The notes below the pieces were generated by a model. That model saw only the letters and a program-made list of their open reading frames with translations, was not told where the DNA came from and ran no database searches. From positions 1-64,000 of the forward strand of contig NZ_LS483446.1 of the NCBI RefSeq assembly GCF_900476215.1: a stretch of DNA of 64,000 nucleotides, in the 5' to 3' direction. The position numbers and the translations under genes are program-made. Shown here piece by piece: positions 29,701 to 37,049 of the stretch; within the stretch, counting starts at the first letter, position 1; each line of letters starts with the position of its first letter. Source of the stretch: Helicobacter mustelae (GTDB lineage: Bacteria; Campylobacterota; Campylobacteria; Campylobacterales; Helicobacteraceae).

Positions 29701-29792
29701 TTGTTTTCCAGCCCCTTGTCTGTATATTCTCCTTCAATCACAGCCCAACCAATACTTGCAATCCCAATGTCGATTCCCAAAGTTCTTATCAC
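26718..29792 (-). CDS. cas9: Cas9 endonuclease, subtype II-C
   Basis: RNA-guided DNA endonuclease of 1024 residues, in the compact II-C size class of C. jejuni Cas9. Seen in order: RuvC-I TLGIDIGIASIGWAV with Asp8; arginine-rich bridge helix around residues 57-80 (RTLARSARRRNARKKGR); RuvC-II HYFHIELTRDV with Glu518; HNH domain LQIDHAFPLSRSLDDSQSNK with His598 and Asn612; RuvC-III HHLHHAQDAIIIACIE with His737 and Asp740. All nuclease residues are intact, so it should be active. The start codon is GTG with AGGAG 6 nt upstream and a TGCTAAGAT -10 nearby. PAM specificity cannot be read from this. Confidence 0.98.
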   Translation of the reverse strand: MIRTLGIDIGIASIGWAVIEGEYTDKGLENKEIVASGVRVFTKAENPKNKESLALPRTLARSARRRNARKKGRIQQVKHYLSKALGLDLECFVQGEKLATLFQTSKDFLSPWELRERALYRVLDKEELARVILHIAKRRGYDDITYGVEDNDSGKIKKAIAENSKRIKEEQCKTIGEMMYKLYFQKSLNVRNKKESYNRCVGRSELREELKTIFQIQQELKSPWVNEELIYKLLGNPDAQSKQEREGLIFYQRPLKGFGDKIGKCSHIKKGENSPYRACKHAPSAEEFVALTKSINFLKNLTNRHGLCFSQEDMCVYLGKILQEAQKNEKGLTYSKLKLLLDLPSDFEFLGLDYSGKNPEKAVFLSLPSTFKLNKITQDRKTQDKIANILGANKDWEAILKELESLQLSKEQIQTIKDAKLNFSKHINLSLEALYHLLPLMREGKRYDEGVEILQERGIFSKPQPKNRQLLPPLSELAKEESYFDIPNPVLRRALSEFRKVVNALLEKYGGFHYFHIELTRDVCKAKSARMQLEKINKKNKSENDAASQLLEVLGLPNTYNNRLKCKLWKQQEEYCLYSGEKITIDHLKDQRALQIDHAFPLSRSLDDSQSNKVLCLTSSNQEKSNKTPYEWLGSDEKKWDMYVGRVYSSNFSPSKKRKLTQKNFKERNEEDFLARNLVDTGYIGRVTKEYIKHSLSFLPLPDGKKEHIRIISGSMTSTMRSFWGVQEKNRDHHLHHAQDAIIIACIEPSMIQKYTTYLKDKETHRLKSHQKAQILREGDHKLSLRWPMSNFKDKIQESIQNIIPSHHVSHKVTGELHQETVRTKEFYYQAFGGEEGVKKALKFGKIREINQGIVDNGAMVRVDIFKSKDKGKFYAVPIYTYDFAIGKLPNKAIVQGKKNGIIKDWLEMDENYEFCFSLFKNDCIKIQTKEMQEAVLAIYKSTNSAKATIELEHLSKYALKNEDEEKMFTDTDKEKNKTMTRESCGIQGLKVFQKVKLSVLGEVLEHKPRNRQNIALKTTPKHV

Positions 29793-29818
29793 TGTTTGCT
29801 CCTACTTTGTTTGGAAAA

Positions 29819-29827
29819 ATCTTAGCA
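29819..29827 (-). promoter_or_regulatory. Possible -10 element of the cas9-cas1-cas2 operon
   Basis: TGCTAAGAT on the minus strand, 26 nt before the cas9 GTG, is an extended -10 of Helicobacter type. The upstream sequence is AT-rich with no distinct -35. Confidence 0.4.
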
Positions 29828-30140
29828 CTTTCGTTTTAATTAGGGATTTTTAAGAATTTACTCCAAGTGGTCTTGCAAAAGAGATGTTTGCTCCCTTCCC
29901 TCGTTATCTTGGAGAGAAAAAAGAGGGGGAGTCTTCTTGAATTGCAGGAGTGTGGTTTTGTCATCATCCAAAATTGCCTTTGTTACTTTGGAAGAAGGGT
30001 TTTTGCGAGAGGAAAAGAACTAATTTTTTCCTCAAGGCTCCTGGCCAAAGATTGGCTATTTGTTTGGGTTCTTGAAGCGGCTTTTTTGGCTTTTCAAATG
30101 GAGGGCTTGAATTGCTTTTTGGGTTTTTGTGCAAGTGTTT
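29828..30140. other. Intergenic region, no gene recognised
   Basis: About 310 bp between the cas9 promoter and the end of the next OMP gene. Short frames exist but none has family character or a ribosome site. No RNA gene was recognised. Confidence 0.4.
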
Positions 30141-30731
30141 TCAAAAGACAAATTTATAACCCATCATGAAATTATAGGTTTGGGGGATGTAGTCTCTTTT
30201 GGCGTTGATGGATCGTGGTGCAATGGGAATGAGCGCAAAGAATTCCACCCTGTGATGCTCCACAAAAATAAAGCTCATGCCAATCCTTCCCTTTATCAAA
30301 AAGTTGAGTCGATACAGTGGCACGGGATCGCTAGGACTAAGGCCTGCTAGCCGTGCCAGGGCCTTGCGACTCATGGGGAGGGCGGAGTTGATTCCAGCTT
30401 GTATCCCGCCAAATACCCCAAAGGCAAAAAAATGATCTTCCTTGGTGCCCTCAAAAAGCATGTCTAATCCCAATGCAGGCTGCGTCGTGGCGATGACAGA
30501 ATCTGAGGTGAGCAGATTGTTATACCCCAATTGCCCAAATACACGCATTCCTACACGCTCTTTGGGTTCAAAAAAAAATTGATATCCCAACTCAGAACTA
30601 TAGACCAAGTTTTGGATCGATTTTGTTCCAAATCCAAACCCAAATCCTCCATTGCTGCCGATAAAAAATCTAGCATGAGCCAAATGCATCATCCCAAGAA
30701 ACAGCAACAGACTCAATAGAATTTTTTTCAT
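30141..30731 (-). CDS. Helicobacter Hop/Hor-like outer membrane protein (small)
   Basis: A 196-residue barrel with signal sequence MKKILLSLLLFLGMMHLAHA, nearly the same opening as the phase-variable OMP near tpsA but without a homopolymer run. Strands include FFIGSNGGFGFGFG, LGYQFFFEPK and FFAFGVFGGIQAGI. The family C-terminus is clear: VEHHRVEFFALIPIAPRS, then YNFMMGYKFVF. An AGGAG-like site precedes the ATG. It stands alone between the cas operon and the DUF354 gene. Confidence 0.82.
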   Translation of the reverse strand: MKKILLSLLLFLGMMHLAHARFFIGSNGGFGFGFGTKSIQNLVYSSELGYQFFFEPKERVGMRVFGQLGYNNLLTSDSVIATTQPALGLDMLFEGTKEDHFFAFGVFGGIQAGINSALPMSRKALARLAGLSPSDPVPLYRLNFLIKGRIGMSFIFVEHHRVEFFALIPIAPRSINAKRDYIPQTYNFMMGYKFVF

Positions 30732-30918
30732 TTGCGCTCCTCTTTTTTGACTCGATTATTGCTGGATTTTATCGTTTTTTCTTAAAGAAAAGCCCATGAG
30801 AATGGGGCTACATGGCTTCATTGCATGCTTTTTTGGTATTGAGTTGTTACCAATTTACTCCTAAATCATTACCAAAACCCAAAAAATCTAGTCAAAAAAA
30901 TTGTTCGCCAGTCCTTAA

Positions 30919-32001
30919 CTATTTTTGATGTTTGTAATATCTCTCCTGGATAATTGCAAAGATTTCTTGAAAGTTTGCAGGAGAAGATTCAAAAAATTCC
31001 CTCTGATTCTTGCGCTTTGTCTCTTGTGCAATCCAGGCTTTTACTTGATGATAGAGCGCTTGGGAATCTGTGTGATGTTGCATGAGATGATGGTCCAAAA
31101 GATATTTATCATGAAACAAAAAAAGAGATCGAGTAGAGATCGTGGGGATACCAAGATAGCAGGATTCTAGATTCATCGTTCCTCCACCTCCTATGAGGAT
31201 GTCGATAAAGGGATAAAAGTCTTGGGGTGGGAGTTTTTCTTCTAAGATTGTGAGATTTTTGAGAGAAGAAAACTGTCTATGAAGTTCCGCGCTTCCATAG
31301 CGGGGCATGATCACCAAATTTGCATCAAGTTCATTTAAAAGAGGAATGCTTTCATAGATTATGGGAAGTTTTGTTCTGACATAATGGGCTTTGTATTCTT
31401 CCTCTCTCAGCAAGATTGTAGGGCGCGTGGTGGGGAGGTGATAGCGCTTGCGAAAATCTTCTCCTTGAGGCAGGTCTTTGAGCCAGAGTGCCACATCAAT
31501 AAAAGGATAGGCAATGATGTTTTTTGGCTCCACTCCTAGCGCACTATAACAAATCTCAGGGACGACAAAGGGGCGGAAGATGAGACTGCTTAGAGGCAGG
31601 GTAAGTTTGGCTACAACCGTGATTTTTGAGAGTTCAAAACGATGACTTGCTAGTGGAGTATCAGAAAATTGAATGATAGGGATGCCTAGGCCAAATGCAG
31701 TTTGCGTCCCCTCCACGCTCACTCCAGTGATAAAAAGATTGGGCTTGCCTATGCGTTTGAAAAGCTCCAAAAATCCCTCTTGACGTTTTAGCCTTGCTTC
31801 TAGTTTGTCAAAAATCTCATTGCCCCCGTAATTGCCAACGCAAATGGATGGAATCTGAAACAGCTCTAGCAAAGCATAGCACTCCTCATAATCTTTGCTT
31901 TTTCTAGTGGTAACAACTACAGAATCTATGGTTTCAAGTAAGGGAATGAGGGAGCGAAAAAATAATACATATTTGGGATCTGTGATGTCGATCCATATCA
32001 A
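30919..32001 (-). CDS. DUF354 family protein, glycosyltransferase-like
   Basis: A 360-residue cytoplasmic protein. Its start IWIDITDPKYVLFFRSLIPLL and VVVTTRKSKDYEECYALLEL, then IPSICVGNYGG, match DUF354, whose members have a GT-B-like fold and often occur with polysaccharide genes. The C-terminal half has DILIGGGGTMNLESCYLGIPTIS, resembling the donor-binding Gly-rich loop of GT-B enzymes. The probable start is TTG 32001, overlapping the stop of the preceding small gene by 4 bases; no better ATG exists in frame. It is the third gene of the fbp transcript. The substrate is unknown. Confidence 0.78.
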   Translation of the reverse strand: MIWIDITDPKYVLFFRSLIPLLETIDSVVVTTRKSKDYEECYALLELFQIPSICVGNYGGNEIFDKLEARLKRQEGFLELFKRIGKPNLFITGVSVEGTQTAFGLGIPIIQFSDTPLASHRFELSKITVVAKLTLPLSSLIFRPFVVPEICYSALGVEPKNIIAYPFIDVALWLKDLPQGEDFRKRYHLPTTRPTILLREEEYKAHYVRTKLPIIYESIPLLNELDANLVIMPRYGSAELHRQFSSLKNLTILEEKLPPQDFYPFIDILIGGGGTMNLESCYLGIPTISTRSLFLFHDKYLLDHHLMQHHTDSQALYHQVKAWIAQETKRKNQREFFESSPANFQEIFAIIQERYYKHQK

Positions 32002-32198
32002 AATTCAAACCCCCCTTGCTCTCCTTTGTTCATGCTTTTATACACTGCGCTGACATAGCTTTTGCGCACAGGGCATTCAAAAAATTTTTCACACTTCAGA
32101 CAGGAGTCGTAGTTCCTCTCTTTTTGGCATTTTTGCAAGTCCTGCAATGCCCGATCTAGCTGCAATGCAAAGGTATCTTTTGCAGGATTTTCACTCAT
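31998..32198 (-). CDS. Small conserved cysteine-containing protein
   Basis: A 66-residue protein with CQKERNYDSCLKCEKFFECP near residues 23-42: four cysteines with metal-site-like spacing. The end reads VYKSMNKGEQGGFEF. I recall similar short proteins in other Helicobacter and Campylobacter but no assigned function. The ATG overlaps the fbp stop (ATGA) and its own stop overlaps the DUF354 start, so the three genes form a tight translationally coupled operon. Zinc or iron-sulphur binding is only a suggestion. Confidence 0.7.
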   Translation of the reverse strand: MSENPAKDTFALQLDRALQDLQKCQKERNYDSCLKCEKFFECPVRKSYVSAVYKSMNKGEQGGFEF

Positions 32199-33025
32199 TT
32201 TTTCTCCTTAAATAATGCAATTTCTTCAAGACTGCCAAAATAGCAAGGTGTGGTATCGTGCAAATGCGCACAGGGCAGATCCAACAAACGCACTCCATTT
32301 TCTCCTATGGCCTCTCCCCCGCAAAGCTCATAAATATATGCAAAAGGAAAAACTTCAAAAAGCTTGCGCAATTTTCCCTTGGGCGCATCACTTGTAGCAG
32401 GATAGCTAAAGATCCCCCCACCTTTGATGAGGATCTGATGCAAATCTGGCACCATCCCACCAGAATATCGCAAGCGATACCCCGCAGCAAAAAAAGATTC
32501 TATCAAGGCCTTATGCTCCTTGCTCCAATGTTTCTGCGTGCCACCAGTTGCGCTAATCTTGCCTTTTGTTTGGAGTTTGGGAGTGGGTTTTTGGATCCAT
32601 TGCTTGCCATTGTAGCTTTGATAGGAGATGTTTTTGTGTGCGAACACGATCTCTGTGCGCGGCCCATAGATGATGTAGGCGCTAGCAATGAGATTTTTGC
32701 CTTGGAAATCCTGTGCATAGATTCCAAAAATTGAACCAATGCTAAGATTGCTATCTACAAGCGAAGAGCCATCTAGGGGATCATAGGCAATCAAAAACTC
32801 TCCTTCTGCTTTTTCTATGGCATTTGGTTTTTCTTCGCTTGCCACTCCGCGCACGCTAGGCAGTGCTAGCAGTCTCTCTTCAATGAGTTTATCAGCTATG
32901 ACATCAACTTGGAGTTGCACGTCTCCTGTGGAATTTGTGCTCTCCAAATAAGTGGTGTTAGAATCTTGTAAAAGGGCATGAATTTCTAAAGCGATGTGCT
33001 TGAGAGTATCAAAGATTTGCTGCAT
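32195..33025 (-). CDS. fbp: Fructose-1,6-bisphosphatase, class I
   Basis: Removes the 1-phosphate from fructose 1,6-bisphosphate in gluconeogenesis. The 276-residue protein is shorter than the E. coli enzyme, as is usual in Campylobacterota. The metal/phosphate-site block YDPLDGSSLVDSNLSIGSIFG is present, as are GVASEEKP and the C-terminal GGIFSYPATSDAPKGKLRKL and YIYELCGGEA. GGAGGT precedes the ATG. It is divergent from rpe; the two coding ends are 82 bp apart. Confidence 0.95.
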   Translation of the reverse strand: MQQIFDTLKHIALEIHALLQDSNTTYLESTNSTGDVQLQVDVIADKLIEERLLALPSVRGVASEEKPNAIEKAEGEFLIAYDPLDGSSLVDSNLSIGSIFGIYAQDFQGKNLIASAYIIYGPRTEIVFAHKNISYQSYNGKQWIQKPTPKLQTKGKISATGGTQKHWSKEHKALIESFFAAGYRLRYSGGMVPDLHQILIKGGGIFSYPATSDAPKGKLRKLFEVFPFAYIYELCGGEAIGENGVRLLDLPCAHLHDTTPCYFGSLEEIALFKEKK

Positions 33026-33107
33026 TTTCTACCTCCATTTTTTTTGGATTTTATTATATCTTATTGTATTATACGCCCTGAGTGATTTTGGATTTTTTGG
33101 AGGAGCA

Positions 33108-33746
33108 ATGCTGGTTGCACCAAGTCTTTTGTCTGCCAATTTTATGAGGCTGGGAGAGGAGATCCGGGCCCTTTGTGATGCGGGGGCGGATTTTTTGCAC
33201 ATTGATGTGATGGATGGGCATTTTGTGCCAAATCTCACCTTTGGTCCGGTTGTGTTGGAGCAGATTGCAAAATATGCCTCTAAACCCCTAGATGTGCATC
33301 TGATGGTGGAGAATGTTAGTTTTTTTGTGGAGTTATTTGCGCCCTTGAAGCCAGAATTTATGAGTGTGCATATCGAGGAGGTCAAGCATCTGCACCGCGT
33401 GATTGAGAGCATCAGGAAACATGGCATACGCCCCTGTGTGGTGCTAAATCCCCATAGCAGCGAACAAGATCTGAAATATATTTTAGAAGATATTGACATG
33501 GTATTGCTTATGAGCGTGAATCCAGGATTTGGTGGACAGAAATTCATCCCAAGTGTGTGCAAGAAAGCAAAAATGCTGCATCATAGGATCCAAGAATACA
33601 ATCCTAAATGCCTTATTGAGGTAGATGGCGGAGTGAATGAAAAAAATATTTCTTTGCTTAAAGAAAGCATGGTAGATGTGGTGGTGGCAGGTAGCTATAT
33701 TTTCAACCAAAGTGATTACAAAAAAGCCGTGGATTCTTTGCGATAA
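33108..33746 (+). CDS. rpe: Ribulose-phosphate 3-epimerase
   Basis: Interconverts ribulose 5-phosphate and xylulose 5-phosphate in the pentose phosphate pathway. ATG 33108 gives MLVAPSLLSANFMRLG behind a strong AGGAG at 33101-33105; the open frame upstream is hydrophobic and unlike the family. TIM-barrel motifs with metal and catalytic residues are seen: HIDVMDGHFVPNLTFGP, DVHLMVE, LLMSVNPGFGGQKFIP and IEVDGGVNEKN. At 212 residues it is normal length. The stop overlaps the next start (TAATG). Confidence 0.96.
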   Translation: MLVAPSLLSANFMRLGEEIRALCDAGADFLHIDVMDGHFVPNLTFGPVVLEQIAKYASKPLDVHLMVENVSFFVELFAPLKPEFMSVHIEEVKHLHRVIESIRKHGIRPCVVLNPHSSEQDLKYILEDIDMVLLMSVNPGFGGQKFIPSVCKKAKMLHHRIQEYNPKCLIEVDGGVNEKNISLLKESMVDVVVAGSYIFNQSDYKKAVDSLR

Positions 33747-34489
33747 TGTATAAAAAAGTTTATGCAAAGTTCCAAAAAGATTCTATTGAAAGGGAGAAAT
33801 TTTTCCCCTACATGGGTGAGATTTTGGGGGTTTTTGATGAGGATCTGATTTTGGAATTATTGCGGGATTGTGGCCTATGGATTGAGGAGAGTGGGGATAG
33901 GCTTGAGCTTGGCACCTTGCAAAAAGACATCAAAGATGGTGTATTTTGTTTCGTAGATATCGAGACCACAGGATCTAAGCCTAATCACTCTAGCATCATA
34001 GAAATTGGCGCAATCAAATATCATGGGGGAGAAATTATTGATACCTTTGAGACACTTGTATTTAGTCAATCTGTGCCAGAAAATATCACTGAGCTCACAG
34101 GGATTGATGCGGGGATGCTTGCCGATGCGCCCAGTGAGCGGGAGGTTCTGCAAAGATTTCGCAAGTTTTTGGGAAACAGTGTGTTTGTGGCGCATAATGT
34201 CGTGTTTGATTATGGATTTATTAGCGATCGACTGCTTAGATACAACGAGCCTTATTTGCTAAATCCGCGGTTATGCACTGTGGAATTGGCCAGAAGGGGG
34301 ATTTTGTCTGCGCGCTATTCCCTGGGTCATTTGAATGCTTTTTTGGGGATTGGAATTGACAAGCAGCATCGTGCTCTTAGCGATGCGTTTATTTGTTTGA
34401 AAGTATTTGAGATTGCACAATTGACCCTGCCAAATCATGTGCAAAATATCCAGGGCCTCATCGAATACACTCGCGGTAAAAAACTCTAA
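33746..34489 (+). CDS. dnaQ: DnaQ-like 3'-5' exonuclease (DNA polymerase III epsilon type)
   Basis: A DEDDh exonuclease likely serving as proofreading subunit or in repair. The 247-residue protein has Exo I FVDIETTGSKPNHSSIIEIG at about residues 70-89, Exo II VFVAHNVVFDYGFI at about 148-161 and Exo III HRALSDAFICLKVF at about 209-222, with the expected acidic residues and histidine. The ~65-residue N-terminal extension before the nuclease domain is typical of Helicobacter homologues. It is translationally coupled to rpe. Whether it binds the polymerase or acts alone cannot be told from sequence. Confidence 0.88.
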   Translation: MYKKVYAKFQKDSIEREKFFPYMGEILGVFDEDLILELLRDCGLWIEESGDRLELGTLQKDIKDGVFCFVDIETTGSKPNHSSIIEIGAIKYHGGEIIDTFETLVFSQSVPENITELTGIDAGMLADAPSEREVLQRFRKFLGNSVFVAHNVVFDYGFISDRLLRYNEPYLLNPRLCTVELARRGILSARYSLGHLNAFLGIGIDKQHRALSDAFICLKVFEIAQLTLPNHVQNIQGLIEYTRGKKL

Positions 34490-34775
34490 TTTTTAGAGGG
34501 AATTTGTTGCATCGTGGAAATTTTTGGAATTTAGTGAGCTTTTGAGTCGGGATGAATTTTTGAAAATCTCACTTCAAGAAATCCCTTTGCCCGAAAAAAC
34601 CCGCAAAATCCAGTCTGAAAATTTTGCAAAATAGTTCTGCTAAGATTTGGAGAACTTGTAAAGACGAAAAACAAAACTTTAAAAAATCTGAGAAAATTTA
34701 TGAAGCGAGAAACTTTTGAAAAGTAGAAGTAGTGGATTTGGAGTGCCCAGCTTTACAAAAAAGCCAGGAGTAGTA

Positions 34776-35033
34776 TTATTGCTGGTTTAGGATTCCTAGC
34801 ACTGCTACGGCATGAGGATTCATGGATCCGCATTTATTGCAAACTGTGTAAATTGCAGGGACATGAGGGCCATTTACACTAAGGCTTCCATCGATTTTAT
34901 TTTGCAATAATATATTTGTGAAACCAGGTGCAATTCCGATATCTTTGCCATGACAAGAAGGACAAGAAAGCTTCGCCCCCTTCTCTTTTAGTTTTTCCAT
35001 GATGCTTTCAGGGGTAATATTTACGTCTGCCAT
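34776..35033 (-). CDS. Small zinc-ribbon protein
   Basis: An 85-residue protein with two metal-ligand pairs: CPSCHGKD near residue 24 and CNKCGSMNPH near 66. Together they form a zinc ribbon. The segment between reads like a small beta domain (GSLSVNGPHVPAIYTV). No signal sequence. An AAGGAG-type site precedes the ATG. It lies 31 bp downstream of the DUF5718-like gene on the same strand. Function unknown. A hairpin-like CCCAGCTTT...AAAGCCAGG sequence just past its stop may be a terminator. Confidence 0.72.
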   Translation of the reverse strand: MADVNITPESIMEKLKEKGAKLSCPSCHGKDIGIAPGFTNILLQNKIDGSLSVNGPHVPAIYTVCNKCGSMNPHAVAVLGILNQQ

Positions 35034-35064
35034 TTAGAGCTCCTTAATTTTTCCGTGCATTATA

Positions 35065-35892
35065 CTAGTTTTTTACCACTTCTTGCACAATAAAAGAGAG
35101 ATTCCCCTCATCTTTTGGGAATTCTTTGCTAGCAAAGAAGTTCTGAATTTGCTGCTGGGTGTATTTTTGATTATGGAACACCGCGATAAAAATTTTATCC
35201 CCATCATGTAAAAACCGCTTTTCCCCCAATTCTGTATATTTGGTGGCACCGATTGCAATGATGCAGGTTTTTGGCTTTTGGTGTTTGAAGACTAGGTCTT
35301 TGAAGCTTTCTAGGATGAATTCATCTTTTTGGTTGTTGAGCTTATTTACCAGCCAACAAATGAGGCGCTTGTAAAAATAGCTATATCCCGTGAGTGGAGA
35401 GCATTCTCCATAAGCATGCACCGCCCCATCAATCTCTATAAAAGAAGCGATGGAGAAATGATCGCATATGCCCCCACTTTCAAATTTGTCGATGGGAATC
35501 TTGCTGCCATAGCCCTTGCAGCCAGGTGAAAAATTCTTTTTTTGAGAGATTTTTGTAGCTTTTTTGTCGTTGCGCACAGATGCATCATTAAATGCCATGA
35601 AAAATTTGGGATGCAAGTCCACTACCTCATCACCCTCATAGATAATCTCACATTCTAGCCCCACTTCTGATTCTGCTTGTACATTGAGGCTAGGGTCTTG
35701 AGGCAGCACCAATTGATGATTGTCAAAACAATCCCGCCCCAATCTCTCATGACCTGGGATATAAAAAGGAAAAATTCCCTTTGGTCCATCTTCATCATCG
35801 ATGGCGATGTTACAAAAGCCGTCTGCTTCTCCTGCCTGCTCCAAATGATTGGCAAAATTCCCTGCGATTCCGATGCCTAAAAGATGTTTCAT
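35065..35892 (-). CDS. DUF5718-like protein, fumarylacetoacetase-related fold
   Basis: A 275-residue cytoplasmic protein beginning MKHLLGIGIAGNFANHLEQAGEA. The segment AESEVGLECEIIYEGDEVVDLHPKFF, with its acidic residues, resembles the metal-binding part of the fumarylacetoacetate hydrolase fold. I recall it as a Helicobacter/Campylobacter family of unknown function, DUF5718. I choose ATG 35892, which has AGGA at good spacing, over two upstream ATGs. Six cysteines are scattered through the protein. The family name is moderately certain; an enzymatic role is inferred. Confidence 0.65.
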   Translation of the reverse strand: MKHLLGIGIAGNFANHLEQAGEADGFCNIAIDDEDGPKGIFPFYIPGHERLGRDCFDNHQLVLPQDPSLNVQAESEVGLECEIIYEGDEVVDLHPKFFMAFNDASVRNDKKATKISQKKNFSPGCKGYGSKIPIDKFESGGICDHFSIASFIEIDGAVHAYGECSPLTGYSYFYKRLICWLVNKLNNQKDEFILESFKDLVFKHQKPKTCIIAIGATKYTELGEKRFLHDGDKIFIAVFHNQKYTQQQIQNFFASKEFPKDEGNLSFIVQEVVKN

Positions 35893-36019
35893 TTTCATAG
35901 TCCTAAAATGATTTAATATTGCTTCAATTGTGCCCATTTATCATTAATGCAACAAAGAAAATCAAAGAAGAATTATGGTATTAAAAAAATGCAACAAAAC
36001 TGAGATCAAAAGTATTTTT

Positions 36020-36028
36020 TGCTAAAAT
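36020..36028 (+). promoter_or_regulatory. Probable -10 element of the pta-ackA promoter
   Basis: TGCTAAAAT preceded by a T-rich tract, 76 nt before the pta start, fits the extended -10 of Helicobacter sigma-80 promoters. The 5' untranslated region would be about 70 nt. Confidence 0.5.
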
Positions 36029-36104
36029 TTTCACAAGATTTCTGTCAGAAAGTAATAGAAATCTTAAAAAACTAAATCATCAAAATTGATGAAAGGGGAT
36101 CGAA

Positions 36105-37022
36105 ATGCAAAAACAAAAAGGTAGAGAATCTAGTGTATTTGGAGATATTTTGGCGCATGCTAAGAAAAAAGGCAGGATCAAGGTCGCTGTGGCCCAGCCA
36201 ACAGATATTACAAGCTTGGGGGGTGTGGTTGAGTCTTTTGAAGCGGGCTTGATTGAGCCTATTTTGGTGGGAGAATCACAAAAGATTGCCCAGGCTGCCA
36301 AGGAGCTTGGCAGAGATATCTCTTTGTTTGAGATCCTTGAGGCGGGGTCGGATATTGAGGCCGCAAATGCTGCAGTGGCCCTTGCTAGCAAGGGTGCTGT
36401 TAAGGCATTGATGAAGGGCAATTTGCATACCAATGATATTATGAGTGCGGTATTCAAAAAAGAAGCAGGATTGCGCACAGAGCATCATGTTTCTCATGCG
36501 TTTGTAATGGATGTGCCTGCCTATCATAAGGCTCTTATTGTCTCGGATGCAGCTATCAACATCGCCCCAGATGCAAGGGCCAAATACAGCATTTTGCACA
36601 ATAGCGTGGTTTTGGCAAAAAAAATTGGGATTAAAACTCCTAAAGTGGCGGTATTAAGCGCAGTAGAAATGCCCTATGAAAAAATACCAAGCTCCATGGA
36701 GGCTGCAGAAATTGCTAAAAGAGCCCAAGAAGAATTAGAAGATGTTTTATGTTATGGACCTCTAGCATTTGATAATGCGATCTCAGCCGCGGCTGCTAAG
36801 ATTAAAAAAATTGATTCTCCTGTGTGTGGAGATCCTGATATTTTGATCGTGCCTCATATTGAGTCTGGCAATATTTTATTTAAGGCATTGGTATATCTAG
36901 CGCATGCAAAGGTGGCAGGCATTGTACTGGGGGCAAAGGTCCCCATTATCCTGACTTCAAGAGCAGATGATGCACAAGCGCGCGTGGCTTCTTCAGCACT
37001 AGCAGTGCTCACAAGTCAATAA
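36105..37022 (+). CDS. pta: Phosphate acetyltransferase, short (Ptb-like) form
   Basis: Converts acetyl-CoA and phosphate to acetyl phosphate, paired with AckA downstream. The 305 residues correspond to the catalytic PTA_PTB domain alone, without the long N-terminal regulatory part of E. coli Pta. Seen are SLGGVVESFEAGLIEPILVG, ALMKGNLHTNDIMSAVFK, CYGPLAFDNAISAAAAK and VPHIESGNILFKAL. Length and the GPLAFDNA block are closer to phosphate butyryltransferases, so substrate breadth is uncertain; the ackA neighbour favours acetyl. Confidence 0.85.
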   Translation: MQKQKGRESSVFGDILAHAKKKGRIKVAVAQPTDITSLGGVVESFEAGLIEPILVGESQKIAQAAKELGRDISLFEILEAGSDIEAANAAVALASKGAVKALMKGNLHTNDIMSAVFKKEAGLRTEHHVSHAFVMDVPAYHKALIVSDAAINIAPDARAKYSILHNSVVLAKKIGIKTPKVAVLSAVEMPYEKIPSSMEAAEIAKRAQEELEDVLCYGPLAFDNAISAAAAKIKKIDSPVCGDPDILIVPHIESGNILFKALVYLAHAKVAGIVLGAKVPIILTSRADDAQARVASSALAVLTSQ

Positions 37023-37049
37023 CCCACAAACCAACGATAAGGAAATCCA

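Noticed and set aside
29867-30169. 100-residue plus-strand frame between cas9 and the OMP gene
   Set aside because: No family character or ribosome site, and it runs into the end of the OMP gene on the other strand.
34500-34635. Short plus-strand coding-like stretch (FSELLSRDEFLKISLQEIPL) after the DnaQ-like gene
   Set aside because: About 40 codons with no start or ribosome site and flanked by stops; too short to claim even as a pseudogene.
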